A DNA stretch of 64,000 nucleotides from Chloroflexota bacterium (lineage in GTDB: Bacteria; Chloroflexota; Anaerolineae; Aggregatilineales; Phototrophicaceae), in contig JACAER010000017.1 in assembly GCA_013388745.1 (NCBI GenBank), positions 124,001-188,000 of the forward strand, given 5' to 3'. The position numbers and the translations under genes were made by a program. The notes beneath the pieces are model-generated. The model worked only from the letters and a program-made list of their open reading frames with translations, did no database searches and was not told where the DNA came from. This document shows, piece by piece, positions 45,179-55,300 of this stretch; the stretch's first letter is position 1, and each line of letters opens with the position of its first letter.

Positions 45179-45553
45179 ATGTTGACTAAGGCTGCGGCTA
45201 TGACGACCCTACCGGCACACGATTTACAACGGGCACTCGCTTTTTATCACGACAAGCTGGGCTTAACGCCACAACGGCAGCTAGCATCAGGCGCCGTTTT
45301 CCAGTGTGGAAACGGCAGTTTCTTTCTTTACGAGACTTCCAGCACGGGCACCGCGCGCAATACGGCCATGTCGTTCATCGTAGACGACATCGAAAGCGAG
45401 GTGAGAGCGCTGCGCAAGCGGGGCGTGGTGTTCGAGGAATACGATTTTCCGGGCTTAAAGACGGTGAACGGCATTGCGGATCTGGGCGGCGAACTGAGCG
45501 CGTGGTTCAAAGACAGTGAAGGAAACATTATCGCCGTGAGTCAGTGGACATAA
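45179..45553 (+). CDS. VOC (glyoxalase/dioxygenase) family protein
   Basis: A 124-residue single-domain vicinal-oxygen-chelate protein. MTTLPAHDLQRALAFYHDKL at the start, FFLYETSSTGT, and AWFKDSEGNIIAVSQ near the C-terminus show the beta-alpha-beta-beta-beta repeat with a C-terminal Glu in DSEGN, a metal-ligand position. The enzymatic role is unknown; lactoylglutathione lyase-like and antibiotic-resistance-type folds are alternatives. It is the only plus-strand gene between 14.6 and 52 kb other than pseudogenes and has its own strong promoter and terminator. Confidence 0.85.
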   Translation: MLTKAAAMTTLPAHDLQRALAFYHDKLGLTPQRQLASGAVFQCGNGSFFLYETSSTGTARNTAMSFIVDDIESEVRALRKRGVVFEEYDFPGLKTVNGIADLGGELSAWFKDSEGNIIAVSQWT

Positions 45554-45565
45554 AACATGCTTAAA

Positions 45566-45591
45566 GGGGATGCATCACAGCACGCATCCCC
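45566..45591. terminator. Bidirectional-type hairpin between VOC and YgeY genes
   Basis: GGGGATGC (45566-45573) pairs with GCATCCCC (45584-45591) around a 10-base loop. It lies 13 bases after the VOC stop and 13 bases after the stop of the convergent ygeY-like gene, so it can end either transcript. Confidence 0.7.
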
Positions 45592-45603
45592 TGATCGTTA
45601 CGC

Positions 45604-46803
45604 TTACCTGGGGAGCAGCGCCGGCAAGAGCGCGTACCACTCAGTCGAACGCACGACATCATCGAGAGGCACCTGGTCGAGCACGGTGTGGGCATGGATT
45701 TCGTCGCCCGGCCCAAAGCCGATGCTGGGAATGCCGGCCTTGCCTGTCCAGTAGGTGCCGTTGGTGGAAAAATCCCATTTGCCGGTGGGCAGCGGCGCGC
45801 CCCACAGCAGCCGCCCGGCTTCGACGCCCGCCTGCACATAAGCGTGCTCTTCCGGCAGCGCCCAGGCGGGGTAAATCTTGTCCAGCGGGAAGACAAAACC
45901 GGTGTAGCTGGGTGTGTCGTAGATGAGAATCGATGCTTCGATGTCATCGCGCTGGCCGATGACGCGCTTGATGCGTTCGAGTTCCTGCGCCGGTTCTTCG
46001 CCAAAAGTGACACGGCGATCAATAAAAATGCGGGCTTCGTTGGGCACGGCGTTGATGCTCGGCGTCTTGACTGTCATATCCGTCACCGTGATACGGCCGT
46101 GTCCCAAAAACGGATCGTCACCGAGTTCGGGCTCCAGCTTGCTGATGGCATCGATAACAGGCAGCAGCTTGTAGATGGCGTTGTCACCCATGAAATTGCT
46201 GGCCGCGTGGGCGCTCTTGCCTTTGGCGACCACCTGCATTTCGACGCGGCCTTTGTGCCCGCGATACACCTGCATCCTGGTCGGCTCACCGATGACGACA
46301 AAATCCGGGCGCAGCCCTTCGACTTCGACCAGGGCGTGCGGGGCAATACCGTCGTTCCATTCTTCCATGTTGCCGAAGTAATAGGCGCTGATGCCTTCGA
46401 GCAGGCCGCATTCTTTCGCCAGCGCCAGCCCATAAATCATGCCGGGGGTGCTGCCTTTTTCGTCGCAGGCGCCGCGGGCGTAAAAGATACCGTTTTCGAT
46501 CTTGCCCGTGAACGGATCCCACTGCCATTCTTCGGGCGCGCCGATGCCGACGGTATCGATATGGCTGTCGTAGAGCAGCTTGCGCGGGCCGCTGCCGATG
46601 CGCCCGACCACATTGCCCATGCGGTCAAACCAGACTTCTTCGAAGCCCAGCTTGCGCATTTCGGCTTCGGCGCGTTTGCCGACCTGGAGAATCAGGCTGT
46701 CATAGCTGGGAATCGCGCACAATTCGCGCAAAAAGGTAATGATGTCCTGGCGCTGAGCGGCGACCCGCGCCTGAATTTTGCTGATGAGTGCTTGATCGAC
46801 CAT
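45604..46803 (-). CDS. ygeY: YgeY-family selenium-metabolism-linked M20 hydrolase
   Basis: A 399-residue binuclear zinc hydrolase of the M20 peptidase/deacetylase family. Metal ligands: LLYDSHIDTVG (His81, Asp83), YARGACDEKGSTPG (Asp114, Glu115), FGNMEEWNDG (Glu147-148) and the HAHTVLDQVPLDDV block near the C-terminus. The spacing and words (DSHIDTVGIG, GACDEKGSTPGMIYG, YFGNMEEWNDGIAPH) identify the YgeY subgroup. In E. coli it lies beside ygeW and ygeX and is proposed to act on a ureido-diaminopropionate intermediate. It is monocistronic here between a hybrid kinase and the VOC gene. Confidence 0.88.
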   Translation of the reverse strand: MVDQALISKIQARVAAQRQDIITFLRELCAIPSYDSLILQVGKRAEAEMRKLGFEEVWFDRMGNVVGRIGSGPRKLLYDSHIDTVGIGAPEEWQWDPFTGKIENGIFYARGACDEKGSTPGMIYGLALAKECGLLEGISAYYFGNMEEWNDGIAPHALVEVEGLRPDFVVIGEPTRMQVYRGHKGRVEMQVVAKGKSAHAASNFMGDNAIYKLLPVIDAISKLEPELGDDPFLGHGRITVTDMTVKTPSINAVPNEARIFIDRRVTFGEEPAQELERIKRVIGQRDDIEASILIYDTPSYTGFVFPLDKIYPAWALPEEHAYVQAGVEAGRLLWGAPLPTGKWDFSTNGTYWTGKAGIPSIGFGPGDEIHAHTVLDQVPLDDVVRSTEWYALLPALLPR

Positions 46804-46838
46804 ATTCCTTCTCTCTTTAATTGTGCTGCAAAATAGTC

Positions 46839-49586
46839 CTACGCCTTCGTGGCGGTTTTCGTCACCAGTTCGCCGACCATGCGCCGCACTTCGGCGAGAA
46901 GCTGCTCACGGTCATACGCTCCCTTCTGCAAGATTTGCTGCACCTGGCCGCTGAGCCGCTTGCGTTCGTCGGGGTTCAGATCGAGCGCCGTGATGACCAG
47001 CACGGGAATCGCACGCCCCATCTCGGTTTTGCGCAGTTCGGCGATGAACTCAAAGCCATCCATTTCCGGCATCATCAAGTCTAACAGAATCAGGCCGGGG
47101 TTGACAGACGGGAGACGTTCCATGGCTTCGCGTCCGTTGCTGGCGTAGTTGACATGCCAGCCTTCTTTGAGCAGCATCCGGCAGATCATGTCGCGCGTAA
47201 CCTCGTCATCTTCCACGACCATGATCTTGCAGTTTTCGACGCTGCACTCGTACTTTTTGAGGACGGCGACCAACTGTTCGCGGTCAATCGGCTTCATGAG
47301 ATAATCTGCCGCGCCGAGCGTAAAGCCCATGTTGCGCTCGCGCACCATCGTCAGCATGACCACCGGAATGGACGCCAACTGCGGATCGGCCTTGAGCGCG
47401 CTCAGCACGGCCCAACCGTCCATGCCGGGCATCATGACATCGAGCGTGATGGCAGCGGGCAGCACTTCGCGCGCGCGCTTGATTCCATCCTTGCCGTTAG
47501 CGGCCAATTCGACGCGGAAGCCTTCTTTTTGCAGGAAGCGCTTGAGCAGATCGCGGACATTGGCGTCGTCGTCGATGACCAGGATGGTGCGCCCGACCGG
47601 CGGGATAGCTGCTGCGCCATCGGCGGTTGTCAAGTGCGTAAGCACGTCGTCTTTTTTGATGACGCGCGCCGGAATCTGCACGGTGAAGGTGGTGCCCTTG
47701 CCCGGCGTGCTTTCTACCATAACATCGCCGCCCATCATCAGGCAGAAACGGCGGCTGATCGCCAGCCCCAACCCCGTGCCGCCGTATTTGCGCGTGGTGG
47801 AGGAATCGGCCTGCGAAAAGTCGCGGAACAGCCTATCCATCTGTTCCTGCGTCATGCCGATGCCGGTGTCAGTGACCTTGAAAACGAGCCAATCGCCGCC
47901 GCTAATGACGCGCCGTTCGCTGGAAAGGGTGATGGTGCCTTTTTCGGTGAACTTGGAGGCGTTGCTCAGCAGGTTGAACAACACCTGGCGGGTTTTCGTC
48001 AAATCGGCGTACATGACGCCAGCATCGGGGGCGGTCACGGCTTCCAGTGTGTTGCCGTTTTTCTCGGCCAGCGGCAGCACCGTCGTCATGATGTCCTGGA
48101 TCATGCGCGCCACTTCGATGTCTTCCAGATACAGCTCCATTTTGCCGGCTTCGATCTTGGAGAAGTCGAGGATGTCGTTAATGAGGGCCAGCAGGTGTTT
48201 GGCCGCGGTCTGGATTTTCTTCAGGTCGGGCACATAATGATCATTGCCGTCTTCCTCGGCTTCTTCCTGGATCAGTTCGCTGTAGCCGATGACGGCGTTA
48301 AGCGGGGTGCGCAGTTCGTGGCTCATGTTGGCGAGAAAGACGCTTTTGGCGCGGTTGGCCTCTAACGCCCGGTCGCGCGCCATCACGAGTTCGTTGGCGA
48401 TGCTGTTGAAGGAATTCGCTACCTGGCCGAGTTCGTCGCGGTTTTCCAGCACGAGCGATGTTTCCATGATGCCGCCCACCATGCGCTGCGCCGCCTGATC
48501 GAGCGTGTTGATGGTGTGCCGCACCGCCAGATAAAAAGCGATGAACAGATAGACAGCGACGGCCAGTGCCACAGCCGAGACGATAATCACCAGATTGCGC
48601 TGCGCCGCGAAACGCTCAATACGCGCGATGAGCAAATCATCCAGCGCCGGCGAGACTTGGGCGTACAGCGTGTAAATCGAAGCGAGCATACTGTCGCCCT
48701 GCGCGAGAAAAGTCTCGGCCGGCAGAGTGACAGGCACACTGTCCTGATTTTCCAGCGGCAGCGCCAAAAACTGCGCGTTCAGAAAATCGAGAAATGCGGC
48801 AGCCGCCATCTGATTAGCCTGGATGGGCGCGGCCAGACGAGCGCGCAGGGCGGGCGTCATGCCGAACGTGTATTCGAAGCTGACGAGGCTCAGTTCCGTG
48901 GTGGAACGCAGGAGACCGGAGAGAATGGTGAGGCGCGTGCGATCTTCTACCGTGAGTTCGCCACGCGCGCTGACAGCCGCCCCCGCCATATAGAGTTGGC
49001 TGGCGTAATCGGCGGCCAGCGGCAGCTTGTTGATCACGTTGTCCATCAGATAGTAGCTGTCGATGTCGGGATCGAGAATCAGGTTGGAATTATTGCCGAC
49101 AACAGTCACGAGTGACATCAGATCGTGAATCAATGTCTGGTGGGCTTCGACACTCTCTGCAGGCGTGTATGTCAGGGCGCTGTCGCGCAGCGCAGCCCAC
49201 GAGCCGGCCAGCGTGGCCCACTGCCCGCGCACATCCAGCAGTTGGCCGACGCGGGCATCTGCGGCTGTGACGGCCACAACATCGACGTCAATCTGGGCTT
49301 GCAGCGCGGTGATGGCGTTTTCCAGACCAGCGGCGCCGTTGAGGTGCGCAACCAGGAGCGCGGCGTGCTGCTGGACATGATGCAGCATAGTCACCAGCGG
49401 CGCGTTATAGACCAAGCCTGCCTGTTCTTTGGCGGCGAAATCAATATCAAAATTGATGCCCGACAAAAACTGCGTGCCCACCAACAGCAGCGGCAGAATC
49501 AACACCAGGCCAACCAGCACGAATTTCTGGGGGTACAACAGCCGGCTCATCAAGAGGACGCCGGGCGTAAAAATCGACTGTCTCAT
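46839..49586 (-). CDS. Membrane hybrid sensor histidine kinase with two receiver domains
   Basis: A 915-residue two-component sensor. An N-terminal transmembrane helix (about 22-40), a large extracytoplasmic sensor (about 41-330), a second membrane helix (332-354) and a HAMP-like linker are followed by HisKA with MSHELRTPLN (His423), a HATPase domain (NLLSNASKF, DTGIGM, GGTGLGLAI), and two receiver domains with DVMMPGMDG (Asp716) and DLMMPEMDG (Asp836). The sensor ligand is unknown. The neighbouring genes are purine catabolic enzymes, so a link to purine sensing is possible but unsupported. Confidence 0.93.
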   Translation of the reverse strand: MRQSIFTPGVLLMSRLLYPQKFVLVGLVLILPLLLVGTQFLSGINFDIDFAAKEQAGLVYNAPLVTMLHHVQQHAALLVAHLNGAAGLENAITALQAQIDVDVVAVTAADARVGQLLDVRGQWATLAGSWAALRDSALTYTPAESVEAHQTLIHDLMSLVTVVGNNSNLILDPDIDSYYLMDNVINKLPLAADYASQLYMAGAAVSARGELTVEDRTRLTILSGLLRSTTELSLVSFEYTFGMTPALRARLAAPIQANQMAAAAFLDFLNAQFLALPLENQDSVPVTLPAETFLAQGDSMLASIYTLYAQVSPALDDLLIARIERFAAQRNLVIIVSAVALAVAVYLFIAFYLAVRHTINTLDQAAQRMVGGIMETSLVLENRDELGQVANSFNSIANELVMARDRALEANRAKSVFLANMSHELRTPLNAVIGYSELIQEEAEEDGNDHYVPDLKKIQTAAKHLLALINDILDFSKIEAGKMELYLEDIEVARMIQDIMTTVLPLAEKNGNTLEAVTAPDAGVMYADLTKTRQVLFNLLSNASKFTEKGTITLSSERRVISGGDWLVFKVTDTGIGMTQEQMDRLFRDFSQADSSTTRKYGGTGLGLAISRRFCLMMGGDVMVESTPGKGTTFTVQIPARVIKKDDVLTHLTTADGAAAIPPVGRTILVIDDDANVRDLLKRFLQKEGFRVELAANGKDGIKRAREVLPAAITLDVMMPGMDGWAVLSALKADPQLASIPVVMLTMVRERNMGFTLGAADYLMKPIDREQLVAVLKKYECSVENCKIMVVEDDEVTRDMICRMLLKEGWHVNYASNGREAMERLPSVNPGLILLDLMMPEMDGFEFIAELRKTEMGRAIPVLVITALDLNPDERKRLSGQVQQILQKGAYDREQLLAEVRRMVGELVTKTATKA

Positions 49587-49677
49587 CCAATCCGCTTTCT
49601 ATGTTGTGTCCAGTGCTGCATCCAATTATCGCCAGTTCTGTGCGCGCCGCAAAATAAGGATTCTGCGCAAACCCGCC

Positions 49678-51027
49678 TCAGCCGTTAATCAACTGCTGCG
49701 AAAGGCGGTTATGGTGCGCGACAAGCTGCGGCAGATCGAGCGTTTGCAGCGCGCCATCACGCACCAGCACACGCCCGTTGATAATCGACAGATCAACGGA
49801 GGGCGAAGCGCAAAAGAGCAGCGCCGCTACTGGGTCATGCAGCGCGCCGGCGAAGGCCGGCGTATCTACGCGAAAGGCCACAATGTCCGCCGCCCTGCCC
49901 ACCGCCAGCGCCCCGATGTCATCGCGGCCAAGCACTGCCGCGCCACCCAGTGTCGCGACTTCCAACGCCTGCCGCGCGGAAAGCGCCGCCGGGTCGCCGC
50001 TGACACGCTGCAAGAGCATGGCCTGCCGCGCCTCGTTGAGCAGATGCCCGGCATCGTTGGAAGCCGAGCCATCCACGCCCAGGCCAACCTGGACGCGCGC
50101 GTCCAGCATTTTGCGCAGCGGCGCGATTCCTGAAGCCAGGCGCATATTGGACGAGGGACAATGACAGACGCCGGTGCCGGTTTTGCCGAACAGCGCGATT
50201 TCGCTGTCGTCCAGTTTGACGCAGTGCGCGTGCCAGACATCGCGCCCCACCCAGCCCACATCTTGGGCGTATTCGCCCGGACGCTGGCCGAAGACTTGCA
50301 GGCCATAGGCGATATCGCTGTCGTTTTCTGCCAGATGCGTATGCAAATGCACGCCGTAATGCCGCGCCAGCGCCGCCGCTTCGCGCATCAGATCGCGCGA
50401 GACGGAAAAAGGCGAACAGGGGGCGAGCACAACGCGCAGCATCGCGCAGCGTTTGGAATCGTGATAGGCCTCGACGACGCGCTGCATATCACGGAGAATC
50501 GCTTTTTCGTCCTCGACGACGCTGTCAGGCGGCAACCCGCCTTTGCTTTCACCCAGGCTCATCGCGCCGCGCGCCGCATGGAAGCGCATCCCGATGTCGT
50601 GCGCTGCCGTGATTTCGTCCTCCAGGCGCACATCGTTGGGATAAATGTACAGATGATCGCTGGACGTGGTGCAGCCGGCCAGAATCAGTTCTGCCATCGC
50701 CAGCTTGGCGGCAACATGCACGTGTTCGCTGCGCATCCGCGCCCAGATGGGATACAGCGTTTTGAGCCAGCCGAACAGTTCCAAATCCTGCGCCAGACAG
50801 CGTGTGAGCGTCTGGTACATGTGATGATGCGTGTTGATTAAACCGGGCAGGACGATGTGGTTGGGCAGCGAAAACACATCATCGGCGACGGTCTGCGGCA
50901 TAGCGGCCAATGTGCCCACCGCTTCGATCAGGCCATCGCGCACGAACAGCGCGCCATCGCGGATTTCGCGGCGCTGCGCGTCCATCGTCACGAGCGTATG
51001 TATATTTTTGAGCAGCAGCGTGGTCAT
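49678..51027 (-). CDS. 8-Oxoguanine deaminase-like amidohydrolase
   Basis: A 449-residue amidohydrolase. Metal-site motifs: VLPGLINTHHHMYQTLTR (HxH), AGCTTSSDHLYIYP, LHTHLAEND, DVWHAHCVKLDDSEI, and LGVDGSASNDAGHLLNEAR, matching the 8-oxoguanine deaminase/hydroxydechloroatrazine ethylaminohydrolase group. The 8-oxoguanine deaminases convert 8-oxoguanine to uric acid plus ammonia. It is on the same strand as, and 86 bases downstream of, folD, with a terminator between. Feeding of urate to an SsnA/XdhD-type pathway would fit, but the substrate could also be another purine or triazine. Confidence 0.82.
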   Translation of the reverse strand: MTTLLLKNIHTLVTMDAQRREIRDGALFVRDGLIEAVGTLAAMPQTVADDVFSLPNHIVLPGLINTHHHMYQTLTRCLAQDLELFGWLKTLYPIWARMRSEHVHVAAKLAMAELILAGCTTSSDHLYIYPNDVRLEDEITAAHDIGMRFHAARGAMSLGESKGGLPPDSVVEDEKAILRDMQRVVEAYHDSKRCAMLRVVLAPCSPFSVSRDLMREAAALARHYGVHLHTHLAENDSDIAYGLQVFGQRPGEYAQDVGWVGRDVWHAHCVKLDDSEIALFGKTGTGVCHCPSSNMRLASGIAPLRKMLDARVQVGLGVDGSASNDAGHLLNEARQAMLLQRVSGDPAALSARQALEVATLGGAAVLGRDDIGALAVGRAADIVAFRVDTPAFAGALHDPVAALLFCASPSVDLSIINGRVLVRDGALQTLDLPQLVAHHNRLSQQLING

Positions 51028-51055
51028 GATCTCCTCTTTTTGGCCTTAGTAGAAC

Positions 51056-51085
51056 ACAAAAATCGCCGGCAGAACACCGTCTGCC
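51056..51085 (-). terminator. Terminator after folD
   Basis: On the minus strand GGCAGA (51085-51080) and TCTGCC (51073-51068) pair around a 6-base loop, followed by GGCGATTTTTGTG. This is a modest intrinsic terminator 28 bases after the folD stop, separating folD from the 8-oxoguanine deaminase-like gene. Confidence 0.65.
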
Positions 51086-51112
51086 AGCGGGAAACGCGTG
51101 TAGGGGCGAAAG

Positions 51113-51997
51113 TTAGCCGAAGGCGGCGCGGCGTTGGGCGGCTTTCATGGTGTTTTGCAGCAGCATAGCAATGGTCATCGGGCCGACGCCGCCGGGGACT
51201 CTGGTGATGACGCCCGCCACATCAACAGCCGTCTCGAACTCGACATCGCCGACGTAGCGATAGCCTTTTTCGGCGGTGGGGTCGTCGATACGATTGGTGC
51301 CGACGTCGATCACCACGGCGCCGGGCTTGAGCCAACTGCCTTTGACAAAACGCGGCTGGCCGATGGCGGCGATGACAATATCGGCATCGGCGACAACGCG
51401 CGGGATGTCTTTGGTTTTGCTATGGACCACCGTGACGGTGGCGTTGGCTTTGATCAGCATCAGCGCGACCGGGAGGCCGACAATGTTGCTGCGGCCCAAA
51501 ACGACGGCGTTGGCGCCGTTGACCTGCGCGCCAGCCTCTTGCAGCAGCACCATGCAGCCGGTGGGGGTGGCCGGGGTGAAGAGCGGCTCGCGGCCTTTCA
51601 TGCCCAGCAGGCCGATGTTGATCGGGTGAAAGCCATCCACGTCTTTTTCCAGGCTCACCAGGCGCAGCACGCGCTCCTCGTTGATCTGGGGCGGCAGGGG
51701 AAGCTGCACGAGGATACCGTGAATCGCCGGATCGTCGTTCAGCGCTTTGACCACCGCTTCGACCTCTTGCTGGGTGCTGTTGGCGTTCATTAAGTGGGCG
51801 ACAGAAGTGATGCCGACTTGCTCGCAGGCCTTGCGTTTCATGCGCACATACTGCGCCGAAGCGGGGTTATCGCCCGCCAGCACCGCGCCCAGTCCCGGCG
51901 CATAACCGGTTTTGGTCTTAAACGCAGCGGCATCCTGCGCGATCTGTGCGCGAATGCGGTCAGCCACAGCCTGCCCATCCAGAATACGTGCGGTCAT
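51113..51997 (-). CDS. folD: Bifunctional methylenetetrahydrofolate dehydrogenase/cyclohydrolase
   Basis: A 294-residue enzyme interconverting 5,10-methylene- and 10-formyl-tetrahydrofolate. Motifs are YVRMKRKACEQVGI with the catalytic Lys, GILVQLPLPPQINEERVL, DVDGFHPINIGLL, NAVVLGRSNIVGLPVALML for NADP binding, and PGGVGPMTIAMLLQNTM at the C-terminus. Length is normal. GAGAGG sits about ten bases before the ATG. It supplies one-carbon units, including the formyl donor for Fmt; no operon link with purine genes is seen. Confidence 0.97.
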   Translation of the reverse strand: MTARILDGQAVADRIRAQIAQDAAAFKTKTGYAPGLGAVLAGDNPASAQYVRMKRKACEQVGITSVAHLMNANSTQQEVEAVVKALNDDPAIHGILVQLPLPPQINEERVLRLVSLEKDVDGFHPINIGLLGMKGREPLFTPATPTGCMVLLQEAGAQVNGANAVVLGRSNIVGLPVALMLIKANATVTVVHSKTKDIPRVVADADIVIAAIGQPRFVKGSWLKPGAVVIDVGTNRIDDPTAEKGYRYVGDVEFETAVDVAGVITRVPGGVGPMTIAMLLQNTMKAAQRRAAFG

Positions 51998-52331
51998 TTT
52001 TTGAACCTCTCTTACAAAAAATAACGTGAAGCATTAAGATGATACCACGCGGCGCGGCGTTTGGTATCCTGACAAAAATCATGTTTTGCGGTACAGAAGC
52101 GGGGGGTGAATCGGGCGGGAACGCGACCGACATGCTAAAATGCAGCGGGGCGCATCTATTAAGCTAACAACGCTGCATTGATGTCCGCACAAGGTAGATG
52201 GGTTTAAAATGTAAACGCATTATGACAACTCGGCTACAAAAATAAACTCTATCGCGGCGATAATCATGTAACATTATAAGCAGACGATAAAGTGACTCAT
52301 CGTGGCTCGACGCGACGAAAGGTCTAGCAAT
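51998..52331. other. Divergent intergenic region between folD and the prepilin-like surface protein
   Basis: About 330 bases without a supportable gene. It must carry the promoters of both flanking genes. A TATAAG element at 52275-52280, 52 bases before the surface protein ATG, could be its -10 box. No repeat, RNA gene or operator is evident otherwise. Confidence 0.5.
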
Positions 52332-55300
52332 ATGCCAAAATCGAGATTCTGGTTCAGACCGCAAGGCGGTCAAGCGCTGGTGGAGTACGCGCTGCTGGTG
52401 GTGCTGCTGGTCATGCTGTTCGCAGTCATGCTGGCGGCTACCGGGCCGGCCATCGGCAACGTCTTCAGCAACACCATCTATAATTTGCTCGGTTATACGA
52501 TTACACCGCGCGTCCTGCCCGACTCCAACTCGTTTTGGGCAACGGTGACATGGGTTTCGCTCCAGACGCCGGTGGAAAGTCCTTTCCCCACTAACCTGCC
52601 GCTGCCGCCACCGGCCACGGCGACGGCCGGGCCTTCGCCCACGCCTTCGCCCACGCGCCCGACAGCCACACCGCGTCCGAGCGCGACCCCCGGCCCCAGC
52701 AACACGCCGACGGACTTCCAACTGCAAGCGCCAGCCTGGTTTGAACGCGCCGACCCAGACACCGCCATGCGCTGGCGTCTGGATCGCAACGTGTTTCTGG
52801 GCGGGGAGGAATGGATTGGGCAGTACTATCCCAATACGAGCCTCTCTGGGCTGTACACGGAACAGCGCGCCAACAGCACGCTGACACCGCCGTCGCCGTT
52901 TGGGGTTAACTTCCTGTGGCCAGGGAACAGCGCCCCACTCACGGCAGCGGGGGGCTGGCCAGCCGCCAACCCCGGCCAGAATTACTCGGTGCGCTGGTAC
53001 CGCCGCCTCTACCTGACAGCCCCGGTGACGTTGGTGTTCAGCGTGCGCGTGAACGACGGCGCGCGTTTGTATGTCATGGGGCCAGACACCGGCGGGAATA
53101 TCAACGACCCGACCGCCGGTCCGTCGTGCGCGGCGACCTGCCGCAAGATCGACGCCTGGTCAACACGCACCAGCGCCGCGACGTTTACTTCCAGCGCGGT
53201 GACGCTGAATCCCGGCTATCATCTGCTGGTGCTGGAATACTTTGAAGGCACAGGCGACGCTGAAATCGCGCTCGATATTCGGCCGCAGGGTGTGCCGGTC
53301 AACAGCAACGATGTGAACCCCAACGGCTGTAACTGGGGGCGCACCAACAGCGCGACTTCCAGCACCCGGTCGTGGATGTGGGAAGAATATATCGGCGGCG
53401 ATATTCCGGCCAACACACGCTGCACGCTGGAATTTCGCGGCTCGGTGTTCGTCCCCGGCCCGACAGGCAACCCACCGCTGGCAAGCCCGCACTTCATCTT
53501 CTGGAGTGCGTGGGATTTCACCAACTCGGCCACGCAAGCCTATATCGAGTTTTCGCAGTACACGCTCAACGCGGATAATACCTACACGCTGGGGCCGTGG
53601 AACCGCGTCAACCTGCATCAGGGCAACAGCGCCAACTATAACTGGACGCGCTTCGCCATCAACCTGAGCAGTTTGCCGGGCAGCGGCGTGAACCTGGTTG
53701 GCAGCGGCACAGGGCAAAAGATCGCCTTCCGCTTCGTCATCGACAACGGCGCGGTCAGTACCGGCGCGCGCATGTGGTATGTCGATGATATGACCATCCA
53801 GACGTTCAGCCCGGACAGCAATATCTACCGCGTCGGCACGTACTTCGACCTGAACAGCGATGCCCAGCGCACCAACTTCATCACCAGCGAGCGCTGGGGC
53901 CTCAGCACGTTTATTCGCGGCGGCGCGGGCACCGACATGACCTTTGACGACAGCCCCGGCGGCGCGACGCCCTTCACGCCCGGCTCGGCGTCGAATGTGA
54001 CCTACAGCCGCTTCCAGGCGTCGGACTGCCCTGCCGGCACCTGCCCGGCGCCGGTCGCCTCGCCCGGCCAGCCCAACACCTCGCGCGTGCATTACGTCGA
54101 GTTCAACGGCTGGGTTGACCTGAGCGGCAACCTGCCTGACCGCGCCGGCAATGTGGGGCCGCCGATTCTGACGTTCCTGCACGCTTACCAGATCGGCGCG
54201 CGCGGGCGGCTGGAAGTGCAGTACACACGCGACCCATTCATCTCGACGGCGGCGCCCAACAGCTCGAACCGTACTAACTGGATGCGCGTGCCGGGTCCGA
54301 CAAACCGCGACGGCAACATTCTGGCGCTGGACAACGGCATCACGCGGCAGCAATTGGCGCTGACGGCGCGCGAAGTGGCGCTGGACAGCATCCCGAATTT
54401 CGACACACAGCGCTTCCGTCTGCGCTTCGCCATGATCCTCGATCGTGACGCGGTGGAAACCGACGGCTGGTGGATCGACAACATCGAAATCGCGCGCGTC
54501 GCCCGCCCGCAGTTCTCGCCGTATCCATTCTTCGATGACGCCGAAGTCGGCGACGGCAACTGGCGCATGGAAGGCAACTGGGCGCGGTATCAGGGCGGCA
54601 GTGTCTTCGGCGCGGGCTCGTGGCTGTATACCGACAGCCCGCAGGGCAACTATCTGGGCAACCAGGAGTTGTCGATGCAGCTTCGCTGGCCGCTGGATTT
54701 GCGCAACGACACGCCCGATAACCTGAACCCCGTCGGCGCTACACCCGCGCCCACACCGGGCAATCAGGGCGGCGCGGCGGTACGGCCTTTCCTGACCTTC
54801 TGGCACAGGCGCGACCTGGCGCTCAACCACAACTTCAGTGTCGATTGGCGGCGCTACCGCGATACGGCCTGGAACACGCTGTGGACGTACAACAGCCAGG
54901 ACACTACCGTCAACGGCTTGCCCAACAACACGCGCGTGACCAGTTCCAACACCCTGCGCCAGGTTGCCTGGGAACGTGTCGCCATTGACCTGCGTCCGGT
55001 GCTGCAAATGGCCGATACCAGCGTGCCTGATCTGACAGACGACGACATCATTATTCGCTTCCGTCTGGACGCGCGCGCCGCCAATACACCGCCCGGACAG
55101 GACCCGGTGACGGCTGATGGTCTGTCGATCGACAACGTGAGCATCCAGGAATACAGCGAAACGACCTGGGCGCTGTGGCCCGCCGGCTTCGACCCCGATG
55201 GGGCCGGCCCCCTGCCGGCTGGCAGCGGCGAAGCGTACTTCGAAAGTATTGATAGCCCGGTCGATTGGTGGACACGCTGGCATACGGGCGGCGATTGGGG

